A DNA stretch of 64,000 nt from RGIG3178 sp942492795 (GCA_942492795.1 OW818639.1:1426001-1490000), one strand, 5' to 3'. Positions 56,151 through 64,000 are shown, counted from the stretch's first letter. The notes: a model not told the origin generated them from the sequence alone. Numbers and translations are program-made.

Positions 56151-56803
56151 CGGAAAGCGATCTGGAAGGGGCGTCTGCAGAAATGAAAAGAGCGCTACGA
56201 GTGATGGAACGCGAGGGTGTGATAACTAAGGCAGATCTGCCGAATTGGATACCGAAAAGGTCAACGAAGGATTCCAAAGATGATTTAATGAATCAATTAG
56301 AAGGATTAAAGGGCAATACTTATTCGTCAAGTGATACGGCGGCAGCAGAAGCTGGTCAGATTATTGAAAAATTAACAATACTCTGCGGTAATAAAATTGA
56401 GTTTGGCGTATGGGGTAATGAAGTTGGTGGTAGCTACTTTATACGAGGTATAGTTCTTGGGGATACACAACGGCCTCGAATTGCTTTTGGAAGCCTACCT
56501 GGAAATGGGGTATTTACTGTGCATGGACATTATGAATCTGAACTAGCCGGCGTTGCAGAAGAGACTGGTTTATATCATTCATCTTGGGATTTTGCGGCGT
56601 TTGGTGATACTTCGGCAAATATTTCTACGTCTTATGTAGTGTCAGCCGGAAAGATGGAGAGAATCAACATGAAAGCATTAGATCAAGAATTGTATAATCA
56701 TGTCAATAAGTACTGTTATGAGGGTGGTTCCAAACCAGACTATTCTTCAATAAAAGGATACCCACAATACAATTACAAGTTCGGCTCTTACAACGAGTAT
56801 TAG
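55757..56803 (+). CDS. Orphan RHS core plus JAB/DUF4329-like toxin tip
   Basis: A 348-aa frame beginning with the final RHS core (GSIIASWRN to NPTNFTDPTG, about 1-132) and then a unique C-terminal domain (about 133-348). That domain has VFTVHGHYES followed by HSSWDFAAFGD and SYVVSAG, resembling the HxH...SxxD signature of JAB/MPN-type DUF4329 domains of polymorphic toxins. The core is preceded by an in-frame stop and lacks signal peptide and shell, so the cassette is probably silent until recombined. The GTG start is nominal, with no ribosome site. A WG-repeat lipoprotein follows directly. Confidence 0.7.
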   Translation: MLSLSGSIIASWRNRELSAQQAYFYNYDVRGSVTNIVTSAGVTENGYFYDEFGNAQESGNTNFLNETTYTGSIKDDSTGLQYMNARFYDAKSGRFLSQDSYSGNAYDPWTQHLYSYCGNNPTNFTDPTGHFSESDLEGASAEMKRALRVMEREGVITKADLPNWIPKRSTKDSKDDLMNQLEGLKGNTYSSSDTAAAEAGQIIEKLTILCGNKIEFGVWGNEVGGSYFIRGIVLGDTQRPRIAFGSLPGNGVFTVHGHYESELAGVAEETGLYHSSWDFAAFGDTSANISTSYVVSAGKMERINMKALDQELYNHVNKYCYEGGSKPDYSSIKGYPQYNYKFGSYNEY

Positions 56804-56819
56804 GAGGAATTTGAACCAG

Positions 56820-58046
56820 ATGAGAAAAGTGTTATTGATATATTTATGTTTGGCAATCCAAATCCTTTGCGTCGGATGTCAAAGTAATACTCCGATTTTA
56901 TCAGCTGAACCTAACAGCAACTCGGTAGCTATTAATCCTGAGGGATGGACTAAACTAGGAAAGAAGCCAAATCTATTTCCGGTTTTTGATATTAAAATAG
57001 GTAAATATGGTTACATGGATTATAATGGTAATCTTATTGTTCCTGCTATATATGATTCAACCTATCCATTTTCTGATTTTGGCACTGCACTAGTAGTAAA
57101 CTTTGATTCGACAAATTCTGCAACAATAATAAATGCTGAGGGCACAATGTTGCTGGATATAAAGTACGATACAATTGAAGTAGATGAAAACACACAAACG
57201 ATTAAATATACTATAGACACTAATACAAAAGATATAAAGGATGAGTTTGTTACTTACGAGGGGTGTTGTGATTTTCAAGGAAATGTTTTAGTGTCATTAT
57301 CTACGAAATATAATAAATTATGGTATTTTTCTGAGGAGAGAATTTTCGTAAAAAAAGATGGCAAATTTATGATTGTTGATAAAGACGGAAATATATATAA
57401 AACACTAGATAAAATTACTAGATTAGGATATAAAGGGGAAGATAGGATTGCATATAGCACAGATCAATATAATAACATAAAAACCTTTACAGGCAAATGG
57501 GGTTATATGGATATGGATGGAAATATCATTGTGGAGGAGCAGTATTCTAAAGTTACTAAGTTTTCTTATGGAATTGCTGCAGTAATACAAGGAACATCAG
57601 AATATCTACTAATTGACAAGAACGGAAAAACAATCGCTAAATATAACAATGTAGAGTTTGGGGGATATACAGTATTAAATCCTATTTCTGATGGTATAAT
57701 TATCGGTCGATCAGACGGGAAATATGGCGCAATTAATTCAAAAGGAGAGTGGATTATAAAACCTACATTTTCTTTTGCATCTATAAACGAAGGAATAATT
57801 AGCGCCTATATCAGCAGTAAGCCGGGTGAAATAGTTAAATATTATTATTTTGACATCAACGGTAAAAAACTTTTAGAAGAAGAATACCCTTGTACGAAAT
57901 ATGAAAATGGACATATATTTAGCATTAAAAATGGACGTATAGTAATGCTGGATATTAAAGGGAAAACTATCCTGACTATCCCAGAAGGTTGCATACCAGT
58001 TGCAGCAAATGAAATATGGTATAAATGGAAAAGTAAATCTAAATAG
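56820..58046 (+). CDS. WG-repeat lipoprotein, candidate immunity protein 2
   Basis: The 408-aa product has a lipoprotein signal (MRKVLLIYLCLAIQ, then lipobox CVGC). At least three WG repeats follow: KYGYMDYNGNLIVPAIYD, KWGYMDMDGNIIVEEQY and KYGAINSKGEWIIKPTF. The AGGAGG site lies 12 bases before the ATG and three before an in-frame TTG at 56811, so the exact start is open. It begins within 20 bp of the stop of the preceding orphan RHS tip, which suggests it is the partner of that tip. WG-repeat proteins are often surface-bound. Confidence 0.8.
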   Translation: MRKVLLIYLCLAIQILCVGCQSNTPILSAEPNSNSVAINPEGWTKLGKKPNLFPVFDIKIGKYGYMDYNGNLIVPAIYDSTYPFSDFGTALVVNFDSTNSATIINAEGTMLLDIKYDTIEVDENTQTIKYTIDTNTKDIKDEFVTYEGCCDFQGNVLVSLSTKYNKLWYFSEERIFVKKDGKFMIVDKDGNIYKTLDKITRLGYKGEDRIAYSTDQYNNIKTFTGKWGYMDMDGNIIVEEQYSKVTKFSYGIAAVIQGTSEYLLIDKNGKTIAKYNNVEFGGYTVLNPISDGIIIGRSDGKYGAINSKGEWIIKPTFSFASINEGIISAYISSKPGEIVKYYYFDINGKKLLEEEYPCTKYENGHIFSIKNGRIVMLDIKGKTILTIPEGCIPVAANEIWYKWKSKSK

Positions 58047-58182
58047 CTACATTCTTGTCTTCCAAGTTGGCAATAAAAACGCAACAGCAATTAATGTCCT
58101 TATAATTATTAATATGACATAATGGCATCTAAAACTGACGCCATTTGTTTTAAATTGCGACGTACAAAGGCAACTTGAACGA

Positions 58183-59097
58183 CTGATAGGCAGGCTGGCT
58201 AACGCCGGTAATGGCGACAATAATCCCGCAAGCTGGGATCAATGGGACAACAAGACAGAATATGTCTATGACGGCGTCGGGAACAGAAAGGTCATGACAG
58301 CGGGAACCAATACGACAAAGTACGATTATTCCGACTACAACCAATTGACGACCGTGAAAAACGGCAGCAACGTAACGCTGGAATCGTACGGCTTTGACGC
58401 GCGGGGCAACCAGACTTCCGTGGACCGGTATTACACGAACGGCACGCTGGCCGTGCATGAGAACTATACTTTTGACCTTCTAAACAGGATGACGTCAACG
58501 ACGGTGGACAACCGCTCCAAGAACTATGACGAAACGACGAAGAACTTCTATAACGCCTCTGGGCAGCGGATCATGAAGGAGATCTGGAACGACGAGGTTC
58601 AACAGGGAACAATGCTGAAAAAGGATACAACAAGGTACTTCTACACGGGCAGCTCTGTGTTGTATACTACAAATGAGACCACTCTGGTCAAGACGGAAAA
58701 CGTGCTGAGCCTTTCCGGCAGCATCATCGCAAGCTGGCGGGATAGGGAACTGGAATCCACACCGGAAAAGGCATACTTCTACAACTACGACATCCGCGGT
58801 AGCGTGACGAACATCGTCACCAAAGACGGCATGACTGAAAATGGCTACTCCTACGACGAATTCGGCAACACGCAGGAAAGCGGCAACACGAATTTCCTCA
58901 ATGAGACGACGTATACCGGCAGCATCAAAGACGACAGCACAGGGCTGCAGTACATGAACGCAAGGTTCTACGATGCCAAGTCTGGCAGGTTCTTAAGTCA
59001 GGATTCATACACTGGCAACGCCTACGACCCGTGGACGCAGCACTTGTACAGTTATTGCGGCAACAACCCGACGAACTTTATGGATCCGACGGGGCAC
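58183..59097 (+). repeat. RHS core DNA repeat, copy 3 (orphan cassette)
   Basis: The longest of the duplicated segments: homology to the full-length gene starts at about 58183 (AGGCTGGCTAACGCC) and runs to the DPTG boundary at about 59097. A small hairpin (AATGGCATC/GACGCCATT, 58122-58146) lies just before the junction. Confidence 0.8.
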
Positions 59098-59724
59098 GAT
59101 TACGAAGATCCGAGCTGGGACTGGGATCAATATAACAAAGCAGTTGACGGTTATATGGCTTTGCTTCCAGATATGAATTTTAAAGGTGCTGATCTGAGCT
59201 ATATGGCTATAGAGATTGACACGACCGTGACAACCGAGATTGCTCCTTCAGTTGGGATTCATGGATTTTATACTACAGAAAATGGTGGTGGAAGTACAAA
59301 AGTGACAAATACAAAGAGAATTGGTTTCGGGAAACCTGGAGATCCGAGCTTTATAAAACTAGAACAGAATACATTGTTCTCTCTTGGTAATGTACCACAA
59401 GTTAGCTATAGTGGATCGGTAGACTTTGGAATAGTACATGCTTCTGTGGGCGTATCGTTTTCCGATGAGATATCCATATTTGGAAATGTAGGATACCCAT
59501 GGTTTGGCAACAAAAAGAAAGATAGTCGTTTAGATATATCAGGGGGTCACTTCATCCTTGATTCAACCGTTGGGCTTCATTTTTATACTACAGATTCAAA
59601 TAGTAATTATGACGTAAACGGTGGAAGAGCTAATACCTTTTTAACAGGATTAACATTAGGAATAGCGGCAGAAGCTGCAGGCGCGCTAGGAGGACTACAA
59701 TCAGTGTCAGCTATTGCTCCATAA
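58294..59724 (+). CDS. Orphan RHS core plus third, unassigned toxin tip
   Basis: A 476-aa frame, of which residues 1-267 are the RHS core (to NPTNFMDPTG) and the rest a unique tip with repeated beta-like segments (VSYSGSVDFGIVHASVGVSF). The reading frame of the RHS homology extends upstream to about 58183 without any start codon, so the true 5' end is missing. The tip shows no recognised catalytic motif and ends with an Ala/Gly-rich hydrophobic helix. Like the previous cassette it lacks secretion and shell parts and may be a recombination donor. Confidence 0.65.
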   Translation: MTAGTNTTKYDYSDYNQLTTVKNGSNVTLESYGFDARGNQTSVDRYYTNGTLAVHENYTFDLLNRMTSTTVDNRSKNYDETTKNFYNASGQRIMKEIWNDEVQQGTMLKKDTTRYFYTGSSVLYTTNETTLVKTENVLSLSGSIIASWRDRELESTPEKAYFYNYDIRGSVTNIVTKDGMTENGYSYDEFGNTQESGNTNFLNETTYTGSIKDDSTGLQYMNARFYDAKSGRFLSQDSYTGNAYDPWTQHLYSYCGNNPTNFMDPTGHDYEDPSWDWDQYNKAVDGYMALLPDMNFKGADLSYMAIEIDTTVTTEIAPSVGIHGFYTTENGGGSTKVTNTKRIGFGKPGDPSFIKLEQNTLFSLGNVPQVSYSGSVDFGIVHASVGVSFSDEISIFGNVGYPWFGNKKKDSRLDISGGHFILDSTVGLHFYTTDSNSNYDVNGGRANTFLTGLTLGIAAEAAGALGGLQSVSAIAP

Positions 59725-59739
59725 TTTCTAAGTTGAGCA

Positions 59740-59782
59740 TAGGGTCTCTTATGGAAACAAGATTCGACTATAAGAGGCCCTA
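59740..59782 (+). terminator. Hairpin after the third RHS cassette
   Basis: AGGGTCTCTTAT and ATAAGAGGCCCT form a 12-bp stem with one wobble pair. There is no clear T-run, so termination strength is uncertain. Confidence 0.45.
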
Positions 59783-59839
59783 AATCTAAATAAATAAGAA
59801 TGGCTTTAGAAACATGCAAAAAAAAATAAAGAGGGACAT

Positions 59840-60997
59840 ATGAGTATTCTTCAGAGACTTAGAATATGGAACACGCCGAATTATAAGCAACGGAAAGACT
59901 ATGCCGTTATAACAGGCATTCTATTCATTATTGGATTGGTTGCGTACGGTTCATTAACATATAATTATAATATACAATTTCCTGATACTCCAGAAAATCT
60001 ATTTTCCGGGGCTTTTTCAGGTGGATTATTGTTAGGTGGATACTGCTCTGGAATAATAATTTTTAAGAGACTGCTACCACACATGTCACACATGTTAAAA
60101 ATAATCAGTTGTGTATTATTTTTATTCACAATGTGTTTTATCGGGCTAATTGGCATTTTCCCATTTATACCATATTACGTTTATAATATTGTGATGTTAA
60201 TAATTGAAAAACGCAAACAGCCAGCAAGACCAAAAACGAACTCTCTTGGTATTGTTATTAGATTCAGGATTCAGCGAATAGTGTTCTTCATTCTTTTAAT
60301 CGCAACTTTATATTTATCTGTATTTTATAAAGTTTTTATTCTCCAGTTTTTGTGGTATGGCATGGTTGTTTATTTTGGCGTATTTCTCTATTTTAAATGG
60401 GAATACAAACAGGCTCTTAAACTACTTACTGATACGCGCGATCCCTTTTACTATCTTGATATCATTAGCCGCATATATAGAAAGAAAGTAGCAGAGTTTT
60501 TTACTATCCCGGGATATTTTTTCGCTGGAAATTATGAAAAAACTGTTGAAACGGGCAAAGAATTATTAAGAACAAATAAAAATTACAATGCACGTTTTAA
60601 CGCTATTGCCCATAATATGCAGGCTTATTTCTTCATGGGTAAATGGGATGAAATTCAATCTTTGAAAATGTCAATATCAACTCTTTCCAGTTATGGTTAT
60701 TTTAAGGAGCAACAGCACAAAGCCAATTTAAACTACTTGAACGGTCTATTGGATTACTTCCAGTCTTTTAAAAGCGGTGACTTTGAAGAGGCAAAACGAT
60801 ACGCCAAATCTTTGCCTTTTAAATCGATCCCTTTTAAACTTTTGAATAACTACTATATCATCCCCTTGCCAATTCAAAATGCCAAAATCCGGAAGATGTC
60901 TGGACACTGTACGATGAGGATCATAAAGGATGGAAACAAGTTGATGATTGTTGAGATTGTGCAGGAGATCATGCACCCAGATCGAAAAAGAGATTAA
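59840..60997 (+). CDS. Membrane protein with helical C-terminal region, candidate immunity protein 3
   Basis: The 385-aa frame has an AGAGGGA site and an N-terminal block of about five hydrophobic helices (residues 20-190). A TPR-like helical region follows (about 215-345, with AHNMQAYFFMGKWDE). It follows the third RHS cassette by 115 bp. The last ~30 residues (KIRKMSGHCTMRI) look unnatural, whereas another frame reads NPEDVWTLYDEDHKGWKQVDD before a stop at 60952-60954. A frameshift near 60870-60890 is therefore likely, and the native protein would end there. Confidence 0.6.
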   Translation: MSILQRLRIWNTPNYKQRKDYAVITGILFIIGLVAYGSLTYNYNIQFPDTPENLFSGAFSGGLLLGGYCSGIIIFKRLLPHMSHMLKIISCVLFLFTMCFIGLIGIFPFIPYYVYNIVMLIIEKRKQPARPKTNSLGIVIRFRIQRIVFFILLIATLYLSVFYKVFILQFLWYGMVVYFGVFLYFKWEYKQALKLLTDTRDPFYYLDIISRIYRKKVAEFFTIPGYFFAGNYEKTVETGKELLRTNKNYNARFNAIAHNMQAYFFMGKWDEIQSLKMSISTLSSYGYFKEQQHKANLNYLNGLLDYFQSFKSGDFEEAKRYAKSLPFKSIPFKLLNNYYIIPLPIQNAKIRKMSGHCTMRIIKDGNKLMIVEIVQEIMHPDRKRD

Positions 60998-61336
60998 CCT
61001 CTGTCTTGACAATGAATCGAAATAGTTCCTGGTCTTGTATTAATAATTATATCTAAAGAATAAACAATGAAATGATCAATACACACTAATTCTGCATCAA
61101 AGAAATGTACGAAAACGATAAGGAAAGCTTGAGGTATTAGTAACATGTGGTTTAATCAAGCGGGATATAGGGTGAATTTAATTGAGACTACTTTTATAAA
61201 ATTAGACTACGCATTATAGATTATATCTTCAAATTTACTTGTTGAATGTTATAATAGAACGAGTTAGCGATTGCATCTTCGTGGATAAAATCTATAGCGA
61301 AAGCAGAACACGAAGACAAATAGGGGGATGTTAAAG
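60998..61336. other. 340-bp non-coding gap
   Basis: AT-rich. A TATAAT at 61250-61255 with a weak -35 (TTCAAA) could drive the following lipoprotein gene. No gene is seen. Confidence 0.35.
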
Positions 61337-61750
61337 ATGAAAAGAGCTTTGCTAATTATAATTACGTTGGGCTTGGCTGTGATGTCTATCATGGGATGTA
61401 TGTCGGAAGATGCTAGAATGCAAAAGTTTATTACAGATTCGGCAGACATCATTAATAAAGACTGTCCAAAACTGATTAATAGTGGAACACGCCTCGACAA
61501 TGTAACAGGGTTGCCAAATAAAACAATACAATTTTCGTCTACATTAATGAATTATTCAAAGAGTCAATTAACAGATAGTCAGCTCGAAACTAGCAAGACT
61601 AATGCAATACCTATTATGATTAATAATATAAAATCAAATAGCAGTCTGAAGCGATTTAGAGAGTATGGGGCGACCTTTAAATGTATCTATAAATCCAATG
61701 ATGGTTTCGAGCTTTTTATAATTAAAATAACTCCGGCGGATTATCAATAG
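61337..61750 (+). CDS. Small lipoprotein, unknown function
   Basis: The ATG at 61337 is nine bases from AGGGGG; an ATG at 61328 is too close to it. The 137-aa product has a lipoprotein signal (lipobox IMGC) and a mature part without recognised domains, ending in strands (FKCIYKSNDGFELFIIKIT). It is similar in type to the other small lipoproteins interspersed with RHS cassettes and may be an orphan immunity protein. Confidence 0.65.
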   Translation: MKRALLIIITLGLAVMSIMGCMSEDARMQKFITDSADIINKDCPKLINSGTRLDNVTGLPNKTIQFSSTLMNYSKSQLTDSQLETSKTNAIPIMINNIKSNSSLKRFREYGATFKCIYKSNDGFELFIIKITPADYQ

Positions 61751-61831
61751 GGAATCGCGTTGCGCAGACGCTGCTCGATGCGAATAATTTCGCCTTCAAT
61801 GCAGCTTTGCTCGTTCTTCGCCTACACGGGT

Positions 61832-61850
61832 GAAACACGGGAACGGTTTG
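61832..61850. repeat. Partial REP-like element
   Basis: GAAACACGGGAACGGTTTG, the left half of the REP unit found elsewhere; the right arm is lost. It stands 80 bp after the small lipoprotein gene. Confidence 0.5.
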
Positions 61851-61917
61851 CAATGAGCCCCAAAAACGCGACAGTATTCAGATGGGCGTCCCCATGATTT
61901 TTGAAAAGGTTAAGCGT

Positions 61918-61946
61918 AATGGCGTCTGAATACAACAGGCGCCATT
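61918..61946. repeat. Hairpin related to the one before RHS cassette 3
   Basis: AATGGCGTCTG pairs with CAGGCGCCATT with one wobble. The stretch 61860-61950 resembles about 58070-58150 (AAAACGC-ACAG then the AATGGC hairpin), another small dispersed repeat. Confidence 0.4.
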
Positions 61947-62110
61947 CGCTTTCAGAGTAATAGATATTTGACAGGCGTTTCCCTCCGTTTCCCCTCCGAT
62001 GATATTTGATGACAATAATTATCGATGTACGAAATGAACCCAATACACTTATTATACAGCATGAAATTGAATGAAGATTAACAATGATATTTGACGCTTT
62101 ATGACTTGTT

Positions 62111-62159
62111 GCGGGCTCATAACCCGGAGTCGTGTGGTTCAAATCCCACCCCCGCTCCA
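62111..62159 (+). pseudogene. tRNA-Met(CAT) 3'-half relic
   Basis: An anticodon arm with loop CTCATAA (anticodon CAT), a T-loop TTCAAAT and a CCA end are present. There is no D-arm or 5' acceptor strand upstream. The T-stem pairs only if one T (62135) is taken as an insertion, and the acceptor strand is a base short. It is a 3' fragment of the kind left at tRNA attachment sites. Confidence 0.6.
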
Positions 62160-62187
62160 ACGTCGGAGCAAATTGCGCTCCACAACG

Positions 62188-62215
62188 GAATTCCCAGTCG
62201 AAAGACTGGGAATTC
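62188..62215 (+). terminator. Perfect hairpin behind the tRNA relic
   Basis: GAATTCCCAGTC-GAAA-GACTGGGAATTC is a perfect 12-bp stem with a GAAA tetraloop, followed by TTCGG. It is probably the old tRNA terminator carried with the relic. Confidence 0.55.
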
Positions 62216-62380
62216 TTCGGTTCGCTTCATTGCTTCTCATTTCCCCACAAAGTCAATCGGACTTTGAGGGAGCCCCCAGAGCCTTTGCAGCTCTTTACAT
62301 GGCGGCGTAACGCAGCGATCTTGAGTAATCGGTTCATACCCGGCCTGTTATCCGTTCTAAGCGGATCGCCGCTACCAAAA

Positions 62381-62411
62381 AAGAAGTCCTCGCAAGAGGG
62401 TTTCTTTTGTT
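62381..62411 (+). terminator. Rho-independent terminator-like hairpin
   Basis: AAGAAGTCCTC-GCAA-GAGGGTTTCTT with a following TTTGTT. No complete gene precedes it directly; it belongs to the debris after the tRNA relic. Confidence 0.5.
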
Positions 62412-62516
62412 ATTGTGAAAGATAAAGAAGATTGTTTTAAAACTGTATCGTGGTATACTATTATAAAGTAAAGCGAATGGAATTCTGGTTTAGGGAAAAT
62501 TCGAGGATGATGAGTT

Positions 62517-62542
62517 AAACAAAAGAACCGCCCCTGTGTTTC
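62517..62542. repeat. REP-like element joined to an RHS fragment
   Basis: AAACAAAAGAACCG, then CCCCTGTGTTTC, the same core as at 42367. Its last bases form the TTC codon of an RHS-like FVDPNG remnant. Confidence 0.65.
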
Positions 62543-62620
62543 GTAGATCCAAATGGACTTAATGGTTTAATGAATTCAATGAATATCGACTTTGAATATA
62601 TGAACGCAAACTTCAACTAA
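62540..62620 (+). pseudogene. RHS tip remnant
   Basis: In one frame the stretch reads FVDPNGLNGLMNSMNIDF and ends with a stop after 26 codons. FVDPNG equals the conserved end of the RHS core (FVDPTG), so this is the junction and first residues of another tip whose core has been replaced by a REP element. Confidence 0.5.
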
Positions 62621-62632
62621 GAAGGTGTGAAT

Positions 62633-62803
62633 ATGTTATATAAGATAACATTAAGCATATTGATATTTGTAGTAGCAAATATTGGTGCGTATATTAATAA
62701 TAAGTACTTTCTGAAGTTTAAAGCCAAAGATGTACAGGACCAAATGATAATAGCTAATATTGTCGCTTTAATTATAGTAATATTTGGGTTTTGGGTTAAG
62801 TAG
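62633..62803 (+). CDS. Small membrane protein with two hydrophobic helices
   Basis: An AGAAGGTG site precedes an ATG opening 56 codons: one helix at about 5-22 (LSILIFVVANIGAYI), a charged loop (KFKAKDVQDQ) and a second helix at about 38-54. It directly follows an RHS tip remnant, the place where immunity genes lie. No family is recognised. Confidence 0.55.
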   Translation: MLYKITLSILIFVVANIGAYINNKYFLKFKAKDVQDQMIIANIVALIIVIFGFWVK

Positions 62804-62821
62804 GAGGTATGTGGGGACGGC

Positions 62822-63448
62822 TTGCAGTGCAAATCCAAAACAGGGCAGGGTTCAGAACGGCACCCCTATGTTTGTAAACGGTTGATGAATAATGGCGTTC
62901 TCTATTCAACAAGTGCCAAAGGTACACTAGGGTACAACACGGAGACGGTAACCGTGTACCACGTGGGTTTGACTTACCAACAAAAGAAAGAAGATTATAA
63001 AAGCCGGGACTATGCTATATACGATATAGCATCAACGCAACAAGAAGCTGATCAAAATACCTCGTCCGATCTTTCAAAAAAATATATGATGGATCAATGG
63101 GTGGATTATTACTATGGTACGGCAACTATAGAGGGGGCCAATGGACTATTGTCACAATGGTTTCCTAAATGGAAATTGGCAAATGAATTCAATGAAGCAG
63201 TTAATGGACACAAGAGTATACTGGGTGGTTTAAAAAATCCAATAATAAAAAATGAAGGTCTCGGGTTGTCCGAATATTGGGTCGAACCGGGTGATGTTTT
63301 AAAAACAAAGGGTTTTTGGGCAATGAAGTCTATGAATGGTAGAACTTCTGAATTGGTATTCGTAGGTTTTAATCAAGTTGTGCATAGTGACAATAGTATG
63401 GATGATAGGATTTACGGGAGAGAGTGGTCATTAATTGATTATGAGTAA
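62822..63448 (+). CDS. Hypothetical protein, possibly a detached toxin tip
   Basis: An open frame of 208 codons with an uncertain start: TTG at 62822 is 14 bases from AGGAGG, and an ATG at 62885 has no site. Another frame over the first 60 bases reads RVQNGTPMFVNG, so a frameshift may have removed the true beginning. The product is soluble and rich in Tyr and Trp (DQWVDYYYGTATIEGANG). It could be the remains of an RHS tip. No motif is recognised. Confidence 0.45.
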   Translation: MQCKSKTGQGSERHPYVCKRLMNNGVLYSTSAKGTLGYNTETVTVYHVGLTYQQKKEDYKSRDYAIYDIASTQQEADQNTSSDLSKKYMMDQWVDYYYGTATIEGANGLLSQWFPKWKLANEFNEAVNGHKSILGGLKNPIIKNEGLGLSEYWVEPGDVLKTKGFWAMKSMNGRTSELVFVGFNQVVHSDNSMDDRIYGREWSLIDYE

Positions 63449-63473
63449 GCAGTATACATAAAGGAGTAAAAAG

Positions 63474-64000
63474 ATGAAAAAGGTTGCAATCTTATTGGCA
63501 GTGCTGACTATTGCCGTTTTAATATCCGGTTGCGGCGGCACATATGACAGCCTGAAAAGTTTTAAAGTGGATGGATATATTGAAGCTCCTGCGAATATAT
63601 TCAGCACTTCCTCCACGAAACAAAATCTCGATAACACGTTGATGTATGTAGATGGAAAGGTGACAAAAATAGTTGATAGCTTCAGTAATACCCCTACTCC
63701 TGCATACTACGTTGAAACATCAAATGGGCAAATTGTTTTTCTAATAACCGAATATACTAATCACTGGAAGGATATCAAAGTTGGTGACAACATCAGAACG
63801 TATTTCTTATATGCTGGGATATTAGAGCAAGCAGTTACTGGATTTTATATAGATTGTATAGACCCGAAAAACATTCCTACTGTAATTCCAAACGATTTAT
63901 TATTGGCAAAAGCCAAATATTCAAAACCGGTAACAGAGCCAACACAGGTTCCTAAGTATGTTCAAGATATCTATAACAGTTTTGATAGGGTTCTTGCGAT
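63474..64000 (+). CDS. Lipoprotein, runs off the window
   Basis: An AAAGGAG site seven bases before the ATG starts a frame that stays open to the end of the window (175 codons). The N-terminus is a lipoprotein signal (MKKVAILLAVLTIAVLISGC). The mature part has DGYIEAPANIF and a beta-rich segment (YYVETSNGQIVFLITEY, VGDNIRTYFLYAG) with an OB-like look but no named family. It follows the previous gene by 25 bp. Confidence 0.7.
   Translation, partial: MKKVAILLAVLTIAVLISGCGGTYDSLKSFKVDGYIEAPANIFSTSSTKQNLDNTLMYVDGKVTKIVDSFSNTPTPAYYVETSNGQIVFLITEYTNHWKDIKVGDNIRTYFLYAGILEQAVTGFYIDCIDPKNIPTVIPNDLLLAKAKYSKPVTEPTQVPKYVQDIYNSFDRVLA

Noticed and set aside
62111..62159. Functional tRNA-Met
   Set aside because: No 5' acceptor strand or D-arm, and the T-stem and acceptor are disrupted.
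62132..62425. Overlapping frames of 69 and 97 codons after the tRNA relic
   Set aside because: They read through hairpins and terminator-like sequence, with no ribosome site.

Overview
The window looks like a piece of a low-to-moderate GC Firmicutes chromosome, most likely a Clostridia-like anaerobe. The signs are purine-rich Shine-Dalgarno sites, frequent GTG and TTG starts, an ADP-forming acyl-CoA synthetase, a mannose-family PTS permease, clostridial-style REP elements built around GAACCGTCCCTGTGTTTC-like cores, and DNRLRE/RHS surface proteins. Nearly all of it is accessory DNA. Three short copies of the 3' end of an ssrA (tmRNA) gene (57-89, 39818-39850, 44411-44424) and a broken tRNA-Met 3' half (62111-62159) are the kind of scars left by repeated island integration, but no integrase or transposase gene is present.

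Region 1 (1-7642): a TetR-controlled detoxification-type operon (tetR, DUF4386 membrane protein, MDR oxidoreductase, small membrane protein), a divergently placed ATP-grasp-first acyl-CoA synthetase on the minus strand, and a cysteine-rich membrane protein. Region 2 (8173-36808) is a dense defence island, all on the plus strand: a DUF488-DUF488-dual-OB cassette bracketed by a ~270-bp direct repeat; a complete type I R-M system (hsdM-hsdS-hsdR); a few small unknown genes; a 1203-aa protein plus a 1571-aa DUF1998 helicase resembling Druantia type III; an ADP-ribosylglycohydrolase; and a tight six-gene operon (HD protein, PARIS-like AAA ATPase plus DUF4435 TOPRIM-like effector, PD-(D/E)xK protein, unknown protein with a small beta-barrel, EcsC-like zinc-ribbon protein). 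Placing an anti-restriction-sensing type of system (PARIS-like) beside a type I R-M system makes functional sense, because PARIS is known to respond to phage anti-restriction proteins.

Region 3 (37200-44430): an orphan fused PTS IIC-IID permease on the minus strand, an ssrA scar with a strong terminator, a methyltransferase/TetR divergent pair, a frameshifted QueG-like pseudogene that runs into REP repeats, a DUF6998 protein and an SRA-HNH modification-dependent-type endonuclease flanked by 67-bp imperfect direct repeats.

Region 4 (44667-64000) is a polymorphic-toxin locus. One full-length secreted RHS protein (3223 aa) with a metallopeptidase-like tip is followed by two orphan RHS core-plus-tip cassettes, each with a different C-terminal domain and each followed by a small lipoprotein or membrane protein that may be its immunity partner. 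Further to the right the array decays into fragments, REP elements, the tRNA relic and short lipoprotein genes, the last of which runs off the window. The three RHS core copies are highly similar at DNA level, so the orphan cassettes could serve as recombination donors for new toxin tips.
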